In this document: one piece after another, positions 10,915 to 21,506 of the stretch
How the letters are laid out: every line of letters begins with the position of its first letter
How positions within the stretch are numbered: the stretch's first letter is position 1
Assembly (NCBI GenBank): GCA_011037195.1
Contig: JAAEAF010006030.1
Coordinates: 1-64,000, forward strand
Length of the DNA stretch: 64,000 nucleotides
From: Triatoma infestans
Lineage: Eukaryota > Arthropoda > Insecta > Hemiptera > Reduviidae
Direction: 5' to 3'
The notes under the pieces: generated by a model
Seen by the model: only the letters and a program-made list of their open reading frames with translations
Databases searched by the model: none
Told to the model about the DNA's origin: nothing
Translations under genes and position numbers: made by a program

Positions 10915-12500
10915 AATTTCTAGAAAATATTTAATATTTGGTCACCTTTTACATTAAGGGGCCAAAGGAAGCCACTCCCAACACAAGGCACTTTGCAGGG
11001 TAACATGTCACCCTAATTTCTCCAGTAACTTCTAAAATGAATTCCTCGGGAAAAAAAATTTAAATATAAGTGATAGATCTTTAAATGAGCAGTTAGTATA
11101 CTAAGTTTAATTAGTAGTTTCTTTGTATTATTGGCTGTTTAATTTTAATTGATTTGGTGTATTAATTTATATGAACCCACTATAACAGCCAGTTGTTTCT
11201 TTATTTTTGATTAATAATTCTACATTATTTATTTATTCTTTCCCAACGTTTCAACAATCAGCGTGTTCTTTTCAAGGGATTTATAATTAAATCTTAGTAG
11301 AATCTTTTTATTTGATTTATTTTATCTAATTTTGCACCAGTATAAGGTGAGTCTGAATTTGTTGATAGTTCATTATTGTTTAATTTTTTATTTTTTTTAT
11401 TACTGAATTGTAACGATTTGTTGCTTGTCTAATTGTTAGGAACTAAGCTGGACACGTACAACCAGCTAAAATTGACTTCAGTCCACAATAAGTGTTTTTA
11501 TAAATGAGGTGGGACGCAACACAACCACAAATTTGAAAATAAATAACTGACTACATCTGAAAAACGAAACTACAAAACCACATGGAACCATAATATGATG
11601 AATCTTAAAATTAATAAAAAAAACACCAGACAATAAGGGAATAGTTCCTAACAATTAGACAAGCAACAAATCGTTACAATTCAGTAATAAATAAAAAAAT
11701 GTAAACAATAATGAACTATCAACAAATTCAGACTCACCTTATACTGGTGCAAAATTAGATAAAATTAATCAAAGAAAAAGATTCTACTAAGATTTAATTA
11801 TAAATCCCTTGAAAAGAACACGCTGATTGTTGAAACGTTGGGAAAGAATAAATAAATAATGTAGAATTATTAATCAAGAAAAAAAAAACAACTGGCTGTT
11901 ATACTGGGTTCATATAAATTAATACACCAAATCAACTAAGTTTAAAGAAATTCGCACTTCTGGTCAACTGAATTTCTCTCATCATTTCGGCATTTCTGAA
12001 TTTCAATCACGGGAATTTTAGTCAATTATTCTATTCCCATTATCATTTTTTAGATAGTAAAACTGAACATTACACTCAAATAGCAGTATAGAGGGGAGCC
12101 TAGCATTCCTCCTTCCCCGGAACTCTCCTAAAATGATTTTCCTAGGAAAAGGTAACAAATAAAAGTGATAAGATCTAGTAAAAATGTATCAAGCTATGAA
12201 GTTTAAAGGAACTAGTTGGAAGCAAAAAAACTTTAACAAAATCTATTTAATAAAACGTTACTTCCGGTAGAGGAATTTTGATAGATAACTTCCAGGGTGA
12301 TAGCCAAAGGAATGTCAAGTATGAATGTGTTTTTGAGCATTACCTACACATACACATTCCCATAGAGCAGACCATTTTCTATAAAAACCAATCTGTGAGA
12401 TTCATTGGGCTTCAAAACCTATATTTCCGGTGAAAACTCAATCTCTAAAATTTGACACAAATACAATACTTTCTCTTATCAGCAATAAGAGAAAGTAAAA
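10915..12500 (+). repeat. ACTTCCGG-module repeat split by a palindromic insertion
   Basis: Module sequence runs from about 10915 to 11110, is interrupted by the inserted element at 11111-11934, then resumes (GCACTTCTGGTCAAC near 11954, TTACTTCCGGTAGAGG near 12258). It ends with the family terminus ATAAGAGAAAGTAAAAA near 12480-12500. This is the same arm structure as 4122-5118, with more divergence. Confidence 0.65.
11111..11934. mobile_element. Palindromic insertion, ~300-bp inverted arms, 11-bp TSD
   Basis: Arms of about 300 bp (about 11145-11447 and 11641-11934) are near-perfect reverse complements around a 195-bp spacer. The insertion is flanked by ACTAAGTTTAA on both sides (11100-11110 and 11935-11945) and splits a module repeat, so both boundaries are well defined. 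Each arm contains the box CGCTGATTGTTGAAACGTTG, pointing left on the minus strand and right on the plus strand. That box recalls a stripped hammerhead core (CTGA..GAAACGTT) but lacks stem II. Inverted terminal repeats of this layout are known for Penelope-like elements. No ORF is present, so it would be non-autonomous. Confidence 0.75.
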
Positions 12501-12615
12501 AGTAAAGTAATGTCTATTTTTTTGTTTCAGTCGGGTTTAATGTCCAAATTATGTGTCTAGGACGGTACGGAAGCACATACTTTACTATCAGCATTTTTTA
12601 AACAAATGTAAATAT

Positions 12616-12785
12616 CAGAGACATTTTCCGTGGAAGCCTGCTTCATTTTGTGGTCATCGACCGGTTTCGGGCGTTCGCCCATCTTCAGGATGCGCTTTTC
12701 AGACAGTGTGCCAACACAGACTCGTACAGAGACTTAGTTTCACACTAACTGCAATTGGTTCCAGCTCTGCGGAACCAACCACCAC
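12616..12785 (-). mobile_element. 170-bp hammerhead-bearing retroelement with 15-bp TSD
   Basis: It begins CAGAGACATTTTCCG and ends CGGAACCAACCACCAC, flanked by perfect copies of AACAAATGTAAATAT (12601-12615 and 12786-12800). The SINE paralogue at 36.4 kb lacks the insertion at the same position, confirming both ends. The ribozyme is on the minus strand (12655-12692). There is no ORF, so it must be mobilised in trans, most simply by a Penelope-like or LINE enzyme. Confidence 0.8.
12655..12692 (-). ncRNA. Hammerhead ribozyme motif (type I)
   Basis: Minus strand, 5' to 3': stem I strand CATC, core CTGAAGA, one unpaired T, stem II GGGCGAACGCCC, GAAA, ACCGGT, C, and GATG closing stem I. ACCGGT is self-complementary, so stem III would be minimal and could form between two RNAs, as proposed for Penelope-like hammerheads. 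The predicted cleavage is 3' of the C before GATG. The extra T beside stem II is the one departure from the consensus. Confidence 0.75.
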
Positions 12786-12976
12786 AACAAATGTAAATAT
12801 AGCAGTTATACCGGGACTCGAACTGGAGACGTCATAGTTCAAAACCATTACACCAAATCCACCCCTTATAACTGTACTGTATAAAAGTGAAATATTATTT
12901 ACAAATTCTTTCATGTAAAGAGAATTTGAACTTAGTGAATTGCAGTTAATTAGGTAAAGTGAATGATTCACACTAC

Positions 12977-13471
12977 TTCTTCTTCTTCTTCTTGGCGCTA
13001 CAACTCATGAAGAGTCTTTGCCTCCTGAAGACGGGCCCGCCAGGCGTCTCTTTCCTGCGCAACCGCCCTCCAATTGCAGAATCCAAGCATTGCCAGTGCG
13101 TCTTTTGCTACACAATCCTGCCATCGCATCCTTGGTCTGCCTACCTGCCTGGGACCTTGCACAGTGCCCTCCAAAATTTTCCTCGGGATCTCTTCCCTAC
13201 ACATCCTCGCCAAGTGCCCTGCCCATCGCAGTCTTCCAAGTTTTATTACCTTAGAGATATCCGGCTCCTTGAATAATGCGTTAACTTCTCGGTTATGCCT
13301 GATTCTCCAGTTCTGGCCATCTCATATAGGACCAGAGATTCTACGAAGCACCTTCCGTTCAAATACCGCCAGGGCTCGTTCATCTGTTTTCATCATGGTC
13401 CACGCGCTTCGGAACAGTAAATCAGCACTGGCCGAATGAGCGTCTTGTATAGCAGTGACTTTGTGCTAAGA
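12977..13471 (-). mobile_element. 5'-truncated LINE 3' end with 16-bp TSD
   Basis: Flanked by perfect copies of GAATGATTCACACTAC (12961-12976 and 13472-13487). On the minus strand it encodes the end of a reverse transcriptase-type polyprotein: KVLRRISGP-like sequence, GRLRWAGHLARM, and GRPRMRWQD to AVAQERDAWRARL. It finishes in a GAA-repeat tail, seen on the plus strand as CTTCTTCTTCTTCTT. Only about 495 bp were copied, a normal outcome of incomplete target-primed reverse transcription. The intact duplication makes this one of the younger insertions. Confidence 0.9.
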
Positions 13472-13799
13472 GAATGATTCACACTACAATTGTTTTTCTC
13501 AAATAAAACACACTTTGAACAATAAATAATCGAACGTGAATGTAATAAATAAAAACAAGACTTTTTGTAGCTACAATAATTTATTACATCGTAAAACTGT
13601 AGAATCTGAAACATTATTATTTTATTATTATCCGTCAGTGTGTAGGATCTGTGGTATCGAAAGCCACTTTAGCTATCCTCAAAGAAAAACAACAACAAAT
13701 CTGATCTAGAATTAAAAAAAAATTCAGAGCCGGGTCAACCTACCTAAGATTCACCGCAATCCGAACAAATTTGTCAAAAAAAAACCAAAGGTCCTGAAT

Positions 13800-14205
13800 C
13801 TAATTTCCTCACAACCCAAGCAATCTGTCATGAGATGGATGGTTGTCACACAAATCTACAAAAAGCGTTTGGCATGAGTCCCATAACTTAGAGGTGCCTC
13901 CTTAAACCATAATACCCAGTAAGGGATCTAACCAGATACCTGAGAGAGTTCCGTGAAAGAAACAGCAACTTCTCCCTAATAACCCTGTCCGGACCGCCAA
14001 ATGTGCATCTTAGAATGCCAACAGCACATTGAGTTCATACATATGAAATATCCATGTCCGTTTCTAAAGACCATCAACAGCTTCGGGACTAATGAAATGT
14101 AGTGAGGCGCCTTGACTTGGCAAATCTCTCCATGTCCTCATTCCCGAAAATTCCCTCATGACCTGGTACCCAAACTAGAAGTACATCCTTCAAGAAAGCA
14201 AGTCT
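13800..14205 (-). mobile_element. LINE RNase H and C-terminal fragment
   Basis: On the minus strand, frameshifted translation gives LVWVPGHEGIFGNE (RNase H end, near 14180-14140), then SLTGYYGLRRHL (near 13930) and MGLMPNAFCRF (near 13870). This matches the order WVPGH..GNE, LTGH..LRRHL, CRFC of RNase H-bearing LINEs. Stops and frame changes are frequent. It is a different family from the 5.9-kb and 26.6-kb pair. Confidence 0.65.
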
Positions 14206-15190
14206 TTTAGAACATTCATTACCAACTTGGGAGTGAAGTCACATGAACTAATAATAATAATTATTATTCTCTGGAAATATCTATTTATTCCTTATAAATA
14301 AAATATATATATATATATATATATATTACTAAACTATAAATAAACATAAACATTACTAAAAATGTATAAACTGAAAATTTTTCAAGACACTGAATTTTCA
14401 TTTTGAGAGGTAGAGATTTTGCTATTCATTTTTACCACATCAGGATTAGTTTTTCTATTACAAAAATATGACTTATAAATCAAATCGTTAAAGGTATAGA
14501 AATAATTCAATGGTTCCAATATTGAACATACATACCAATATTTTAATGTTCTGCGAATATTTATTTTCCATTATTATTACAACATCATCAGAATTTAAAC
14601 AAATTATTTAAACAAATGGACAGAAATTAAAATCATTTCTAAATTAAAATCAACAATAACCCAGTAAGGGATCCCTGAATTATAAATGATGCTCATTGAG
14701 AGATAAGATTGAATTTGGCTTCCTGACAGGACTATTGCAATAAGGGCGAAATGTGCTTTATCACAACTTAAAACAAACACAGTCTCATTCTAAACTCTTT
14801 GTATTTTTATTCTAGTGAAGAATAATGCAAATTCCATCTGAACCAATCCAAATTTTGAACTGGTGGAAGATTCGGATCGATTATAAAATTAACCTGTGAT
14901 TTGCTGCTAGTCTATAAATTGGAAAAACTTCATTCAAAGTTTGAAATTTGAGTTACTAAGAGGTTGAATAGATGGTTGAACCTTACATCACACTGAAATG
15001 GCAATTTAGAGGAAGCCTGAAGTCGCATCTACCCCAAAGGTTTAATCCCTATAATCAGTGAGACTAATTATAGATTTTTCAGGCAAAAGTCCATCAACAA
15101 AAAGTGCCACTTTACTTAATAGATTTTTTCAGTTTTTTGTGATTTTCTCGTTAACGACTCCAACGATTTTCTTTAAACTTGTTTGACCCC
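14206..15190. other. Intergenic with AT microsatellite and module fragment
   Basis: An (AT)n run lies at about 14308-14327. From about 15090 to 15180 there is a minus-orientation fragment of the ACTTCCGG-module family (AAAGTGCCACTTTACT then AACGACTCCAACGATTTTC). No gene seen. Confidence 0.5.
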
Positions 15191-15194
15191 TCAG

Positions 15195-15895
15195 CTAACT
15201 TCTGCAAATTAATTCGGTTAAATGAAGACACTTCAGTATTTACTGCGGAACTCATTGCCCTTCGCCTGGCTCTCCAATATATACAGCTCCTACCTCCTAA
15301 AAATTACTTAATATTATCTGATAGCCTTAGCGGTCTAATTAAATTATAAAATTCTCTGCACTCACCTCCCCCAAATCATATTTTAACAGAAATCTTGGAG
15401 TTACTTAGTATTAAAAAAAATCTCATGTATTCTCATGTATATCTCTGTAAATTTCATATGGATTAAGGGGCATAGTGGGCTCACACATAACGAAACCGTC
15501 GATTTATTAGCCAAAGAGGCCTAGCCCGAAAGGTAATTTCTACAAACAAAATGTGAAGAGAGTTGACACAGTCCCATGGTTTAAGAAAATAGCGGCTCGT
15601 AAATATATGGTAAGTGCAATTAGCAGGCTGAGGTCCAACCACGTTGTATGTGGCGCTTATTTGTACAAAATAGGACAAAGAGACTCCCCATTATGCGCAA
15701 CTTGCAAAGTTAAAGAGGACTTCCAACATATCGTAATGTTATGTCCGTCATTTTCCATTCGAAGAAAAAAATTATTTGATGAATTGTTTAAAATTCTACC
15801 CGCTCCTTTCCACTATAATCAAATAATATTTTCTCCGATATTCGCAGTTCTAAATTTACTCTACGAATTCATTAAAAACTACAAATGCGGCTAGG
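15195..15895 (+). mobile_element. LINE RNase H and zinc-finger remnant
   Basis: Plus-strand frames show RNase H motifs (VFTAELIALRLALQYI near 15235, LSDSLSGL near 15315, WIKGHSGLTHNE near 15460). The ORF from 15553 to 15894 then ends in a zinc knuckle, CATCKVKEDFQHIVMLCPSF. The order and spacing fit the C-terminal half of an I/Jockey-group LINE. Frame changes before 15553 and the TAG near 15521 show it is inactive. Confidence 0.75.
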
Positions 15896-17574
15896 TTATA
15901 ATATTAAAGTTGGAAAAGACCTATAATGATAGGTAATATAATAAACACCTTTTGGATAAAAATCCTTATACTCCCCTCCCTTAAAATATATATTATAGTA
16001 TAATGACATAGCGCTGGCTGTATGGCGAAACGCTAATGCCAAAAAACTAATTATTAGGGCAATTAAACAAATAAATATAAAAAGTAGAAGCGTTACAGAT
16101 ATATTAGAGTTCGAAAATCGACATTATATAAATCAAATTATTGGATAGTAACATGAAAAAGAATCTGGAAATATAAATTCAAATTATAAAATAAAAATTA
16201 AATTGGATGGACTTAAAACTACTTTAAGTAAACATAAAATTAATTGGAGAATCCAAGCTTAATAAAATTACTGAGGAAATCATACACTTCCCCACCCCTC
16301 AAAACTTGCTCTACCACGTCCTTAAAGACAATTTTCTCAAATAAATAAATAATTGTAGATGTATGGTAAATGCAAGATCAAAGAAAATCAGTGGACTTTT
16401 TCAATACAATTGCGAAAGATTGAACAAATTATTGAGTAAACGGCAACAGTTAACTGACATTGTCCATTCGGTAATCTATCGAATTTTTTTTGTCTTCGGC
16501 ACTCTAAATATCATCTTTGAACTTGCTGTTATTGTCATTTTGATTCACGGTGTCTAAAACTATAGGACAACGTAATCCTTCCATCCTTTGATTACTGGCG
16601 TCTGGAGTTCCATACTTGTGACGAGATTTTTATTTTAAAAAACAATTAATTTACTTTAGAAGCTGATTACAAAGTCAAAAATGTATAAAATACTTTTTGT
16701 TCATCCAAAATTATTTCTGCAATTTGTGTACATTGATTAAAATCCAAAGTTTCTTTAAATATAAAACAAAAATCTGTAAAGTGAAATAAATTTCTTAAAC
16801 CTTTTTAAATTTTAAAAATATATCTTTAATATTATGTGCTACACTCTGGAGGTAAACAAAGATAAACATTTAATTTGTTCTTATCGCTTAAATAAATTTG
16901 TCAACAAATCTTTTAGTTTAATGGTTGAAGGGCATTGAATCCACAAGTGTATGATTCGCCTTGTAACTTCCCTTGTAAGTTATGAACTTTTTTAAAAAAT
17001 GTTTTTTTTTAAATTGTTTTAAGCAGAAAAAAACTAAAATGCTTAAGACAGTTTTATTTTATTTTTAGAAGTTAAAAATGTTTCTATTCAAAAAAACTTT
17101 GACAATATTCTTGCAAAACTTTTCAATTCACAAATTAAAACTGTTCTATTGATGTATTTTTAGTGGTGGACTTACTGCTAATTTCTGCCTTCTTAAAAAT
17201 TATTTATTGCCTGTCAGCCACGGCTGTATACAGTTTTTGCAATCTGTAAGTTAACTATATTTCTGTGAACTATTATTAATTTATAATCTACAATTTATAT
17301 TAAAATTATTTATTGATCACTTTTTAAGTTTTAAAAAACTAATCTTCTCAAAGCTAGGAGATTTATTGGATTGGAACAAATTAAATGCGCCTTTTACTTG
17401 ATATGGTACTTTTATTAAATTTAACAAAGCTGTCTATTTACTAAGGACTTCTTTACGTGATTACAATTAAAAGCTTCTCAATTCTCTTTCATATCAACAT
17501 TTCATATTTGTTTTCTATAGAAACAGTTTGCAAAAATTCTAAAGAGCTGCGTGATTTTCGAATATTTTTTTTTA
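15896..17574. other. AT-rich intergenic, no gene seen
   Basis: Possibly begins with the 3' UTR of the preceding LINE. The rest is A/T-rich with no recognisable coding, RNA or repeat signal. Confidence 0.5.
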
Positions 17575-17578
17575 CAAG

Positions 17579-17864
17579 CGTAGATGGGATATGCTAAAGA
17601 ATAGAAAGGAAGTGAAATGTTAAGGGCGATTTCAATAGCACACGGAATACTATTTATTTTGACAACGTTAAAATGACAATTCACAACTTATTTGTAATAT
17701 GAACAATTTTTATAACGCAATGATTTCGCAACTTTTTAATACACACTAATTCTACATTTAGTTCTATAATAAAAATCACTTTTGGCACTATATAATATCA
17801 TATGGGTATTTCATTTTATCTAGTCTCTATTGCCATGCTGGCTAAATTATATTTCATTCCCACA
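17579..17864 (-). repeat. 3' LTR of the gypsy element
   Basis: 286 bp, starting TGTGGGAATG on the minus strand and ending ..CCATCTACG, close to the usual TG..CA. Nearly identical to 20888-21186. Outer flank is CAAG. Confidence 0.8.
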
Positions 17865-17984
17865 TTCGGCCATCCTGCATTGAATTCGACCCGAATTCAT
17901 CATTTTCCATCTCCTATGTTTCCACTTTCCATGGCAGAGTTGTATGCGCCGATTCTCTTTAAATTAACGATTCCTGAGATCTTT

Positions 17985-18130
17985 TAATAGCTATCAGGTC
18001 TCCTATTATATACTTCGTGGCCCTCTTTCTCTTCTTGCCATAGCGCCTGCGGTTTTCCTCTTGTACCTTGCGAATTATTTCAACTGCTCTCTGTCTTACT
18101 TCATTACTTCTTTCTCCATGTTTTGACTTA
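17985..18130 (-). pseudogene. gypsy integrase C-terminal tail, copy 1
   Basis: Minus-strand translation reads VRQRAVEIIRKVQEENRRR, then RATKYIIGDLIAIKRSQ, the basic tail and GDLVAIKR-like motif at the end of Ty3/gypsy integrases. It stops soon after (..SQESLI then stop). The integrase core is not present upstream. Confidence 0.75.
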
Positions 18131-18199
18131 TCTTAATGAGCACGTTTATCCTCACTTCGTCTATGTTTTGTTCTCTCAGTTGATTTTTCACTAATATCC

Positions 18200-19406
18200 T
18201 CAACAAATTCTTCGTGTTTTCCCACTTTCTACTTCTTCAGTTTGTTTGATAACCCTTGATGACTCAGTTAAGTTATCAATAGAAAATTCATTTGATGTAG
18301 CATCTTCTGTTTGCTTAGCACCAAGTACTATTTTGACTTCTTTAATTTCTTCTGCTTGACATATAGAAGAATCAACTTCATTTATTTCGTTAACCTCATC
18401 CTTTTGTATTTTCTCATTAACCGCATTATATTCTGGATTTTCCAAAGTTTCCGTTTTCTCACTATTTCTTCGAGCTTGCATGATTTTCCTTATTTCAAAT
18501 ATGTCATTACCTATTTTTGTTTTTTCCAAATAAAGTGGCAAACTCTCCCCAAGTATTTCATCTTCACTTCTATTGTTTTTTACTGAATCATTATCGATTG
18601 AATCGTTGATTTTCCTTAATAAAATATCAACATCATTTAGTTGTTCTGAGAATCCAAAGATACTGTATTTTCCTCAATGGAAGATGAACCTTCCCGACCT
18701 TGATCTTGTAATGTTTCGTTAGGTTTACTATATGAATTATTTGTGTTATCTTTCGACTTACCAGAACTGTTGGAAAGATCACTTCCTGGACCATTATGAT
18801 CACGAGTTGAAAACCTACACGATTCCTTAGCTTTAATCTCTTCACATCTTCCAACTTTCTTCTTTCTTACATCTTTATCCTTTTTTTATCTTTATCACTT
18901 CTATGCTTGTCACTACTGTTTGATGAATGCCTAGACTTAGACTTGCCACTATGTTCTCCTCTTCTTCCTTCATCAGGGCCTTTTTCATCGCTCTTGTTTC
19001 GATCTTCTTTTATTGTAGCGGATTCCGTGTTCTCCATGCTATGTCTGATTATAACATTTTTACTTCTTCCTTTATCATCTTTTTGTTGCTCATCAAACTC
19101 TTCTTTGGGTTTAATCTTTTCTGATTTGGAGGAATATTCCTACTTGTTCCTTTCATTACTATCTCTACACTTTCCCGACTTCTCCAACTTCTCTGCAGAA
19201 TTTTCTGACCTTTGTTTACTCTCGCCTTCCTTACTTCGCACTCTGCATTCTTTGTGCTTATCATCACTTTCTGATGTATTTTTTAATAGTGATGTAACAA
19301 GCTGCCTCAGAATTTGATCCGAAGAACCAATGTCTTCAGCATGGATATCCTCGACTAACGGAACACCTAAAAGTGGATTTTCTTTCGACGACTTTAAAAC
19401 TTCCAC
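18200..19406 (-). pseudogene. Charged Lys/Glu/Ser-rich region of the gypsy element
   Basis: Minus-strand frames covering about 1.2 kb encode strongly charged, low-complexity protein (for example SKEGESKQRSENSAEKLEKS, KDEVNEINEVDSS) with several frame breaks. It sits where reverse transcriptase and integrase would be expected. I do not recognise a domain. It could be an element-specific accessory region or captured host sequence. Confidence 0.5.
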
Positions 19407-19599
19407 CTTTCATTAGATATAGTTACCTTAGCTTCTTGAAAAAGTTGAGAGCCTAAAATTATGCGATGTGGAGCAATGTAGCCATCTGGTACAACATGCA
19501 AACAGATATTGTAAAGTTGTTGCTGATAGCAACAACAGGCTCAAACTTACCGATCGCCAATGCCAGTAAAATTAGTCTTGCCTGAAAGCTTGGGTGCGC

Positions 19600-19690
19600 C
19601 AACTTCAATGTAAATGGTACTATTCATCAGGCATAAGTCGCTGCCACTGTCTACTAAAGCATTGATATTAACTTTATTCAATTCAAGTAC
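19600..19690 (-). pseudogene. Retroviral-type aspartic protease remnant
   Basis: Minus-strand translation gives KPILVLELNKVNINALVDSG followed by SDLCLMN; the DSGS motif is the catalytic signature of retroelement proteases. A stop follows within about 40 codons. It lies directly downstream of the gag zinc knuckle, in normal gypsy order. Confidence 0.75.
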
Positions 19691-19759
19691 TAAAATAGGC
19701 TTTTCGACTGTATCACTCACCTAGTTTAATTGGCATACAGCTGGGTGGCTTGGTAGACA

Positions 19760-20344
19760 TTTAGAAGCCAAGTGACCATACTATTGCACTTAAGCATTTC
19801 GGACCCTTCGCCTGTTCTGGACAAGCTTTCATCACATGTTCAATTGATCCACAATTAAAACAACAACCTCTTTTAGTTATGGTGTTATGCGAAGCAGATT
19901 TACGCTCCTTATGCACACATCCTTCACTGTTTCTTCTGTTATCCCTGCGTCTTTTACAAGCAGCCTTCATTTCCTCGTATACATTTAGTTTCTCCCTGAA
20001 ATCTTCATATGAACTTGCCCCATAAAGGATTGTTTTATTAGCTTCATCATCATCTATCCATGTATTACGTACTGTAGAACTGATTTTCTTTCTATCCTAC
20101 AACGAGAAGCTGTGTCAAACATCTTATAGAAATATTCCTGGAGGGTTTCATTATGGAGCTTCCTCTTAGTCATGAGCTCTCTATGCACACTTTTACTACT
20201 TACGTGCGTCATAAATGCCTTTTTAAGAGCTCTAGCCATTGAATCCCAAGTGTTCACATTTTTCTCATGGTTTAAAACAAAGCGGCTGATCCCTTTAATA
20301 ATCGATGCGCATAAATTACTTTCTGTACTTCGGACCACTGGCAT
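19760..20344 (-). pseudogene. gypsy gag: capsid C-terminus and CCHC zinc knuckle
   Basis: Two adjoining minus-strand frames (20344-20054 and 19970-19761) encode a capsid-like piece (NTWDSMARALKKAFMTHVSS, then HNETLQEYFYKMFDTASRC) and a nucleocapsid knuckle, CFNCGSIEHVMKAC, which fits CX2CX4HX4C. A frame break near 20050 separates them. Gag would package element RNA; this copy is broken. Confidence 0.8.
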
Positions 20345-20864
20345 AGCTCACTTAATTCAGCAAATTCCCTTATCCAAGTCGTTATGCTTTTAAACTTATC
20401 GCCTCCACTAAAAGTACTAATGGATTCTTCAATATCACGAAATGAAATGAAGGGTGTACTTACTTGATTTAATACAGTAATTCAGTTCGTTTACTGGCTA
20501 CATTTTAGATGGGGAAGATAGGATGGTTTTCGTAAACTTACCTGCACTTTGCTCTTCAACTTCGCTGGTATCGTCTTCTTCATCTTCGACTTCTTCAACT
20601 TCAGTTTCTTCATCAATTTCAATCTTTGCATTTTCATAAATTAAGGCAGCCCTTAATCTATTTAATAATTCTTTTTTGTACCGCTACTTTTTAGGCTTCT
20701 ACATTTTAAATGTTCCTTCAATTCCTTGACTTTCAGGAAGTTTATGTTTTCAATAGTTAATTCGGACACTGTATAAATATGGAAACCGTAATAACTACTA
20801 AGGGAAACCACAAGATTTTAACAAAAATTAAATCACTATTCACTCTTTCTAATTGTATAGCATA

Positions 20865-20882
20865 ATCCCGGACGAGCCCTCA
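20865..20882 (-). other. Primer-binding site, tRNA-Pro type
   Basis: On the minus strand, immediately inside the LTR, the sequence GAGGGCTCGTCCGGGAT appears. From memory it matches the tRNA-Pro-complementary primer site of murine leukaemia viruses (GGGGGCTCGTCCGGGAT) with one difference. Its position a few bases after the LTR end fits a gypsy primer site. Confidence 0.75.
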
Positions 20883-20887
20883 AAATA

Positions 20888-21186
20888 TGTAGATGGAATA
20901 TGCTAAAGGATAGAAAGGAAGTGAAATGTTAAGGGCACTTTCAATAACACATGTTATACTATTTATTTTGACAACGTTAAAATAACAATTCACAACTTAT
21001 TTGTAATATGAACAATTTTTATAATACAATGATGTCGCAACCGAATAGAGCAACTTTTTAATACACACTAATTCTACATTTAGTTCTATAATAAAAATCA
21101 CTTTTGTCACTATATAATATCATATGGGTATTTCATTTTATCTAGTCTCTATTGCCATGCTGGCTAAATTATATTTAATTCCCACA
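20888..21186 (-). repeat. Internal complete LTR of the gypsy element
   Basis: 299 bp, TGTGGGAATT..CATCTACA on the minus strand, followed by the primer site. It is preceded by an integrase tail, so it is the shared LTR of a tandem arrangement rather than the outermost one. Confidence 0.8.
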
Positions 21187-21189
21187 TTC

Positions 21190-21491
21190 GGCCATCCTGC
21201 ATTGAATTCGACCCGAATTCATCATTTTCCATCTCCTATGTTTCCACTTTCCATGGCAGAGTTGTATGCGCCGATTCTCTTTAAATTAACGATTCCTGAG
21301 ATCTTTTAATAGCTATCAGGTCTCCTATTTTATACTTCGTGGCCTTCTTTCTCTTCTTGCCATAGCGCCTGCGGTTTTCCTCTTGTACCTTGCGAATTCT
21401 TTCAACTGCTCTCAGTCTTATTTCATTCTTCTTTCTCTATGTTTTGACTTATCTTAATGAGCACGTTTATCGTCACTTCGTCTATGTTTTG
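21190..21491 (-). pseudogene. gypsy integrase tail, copy 2
   Basis: Matches 17868-18171 almost base for base, including the ATKY..GDLIAIKRSQ segment. It shows that a second element's 3' end lies upstream of the internal LTR. Confidence 0.7.
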
Positions 21492-21506
21492 ATAGACGTA
21501 GTGACG
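21471..21506. repeat. Hairpin at the LTR-element junction
   Basis: CGTCACTTCGTCTAT (21471-21485) and ATAGACGTAGTGACG (21492-21506) are reverse complements with one mismatch, around a GTTTTG loop. The hairpin lies exactly where integrase-tail copy 2 joins the partial outer LTR. Confidence 0.7.

Larger units (their letters stand above)
12495..12866 (-). mobile_element. tRNA-derived SINE interrupted by a hammerhead element
   Basis: The two outer parts match the uninterrupted SINE at 36323-36536. On the minus strand an A box (GGTGTAATGG) and a B box (AGTTCGAGTCCC) lie near 12810-12860. The TTTAC-type tail faces the low-coordinate end (AAGTAAAGTAA near 12500). It is split at 12600-12800 by a 170-bp insertion with a 15-bp duplication. 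Confidence 0.75.

Noticed and set aside
14300..14330. CRISPR-like or other ordered short repeat array
   Set aside because: It is a plain AT microsatellite; no spacer-repeat pattern occurs anywhere in the window.
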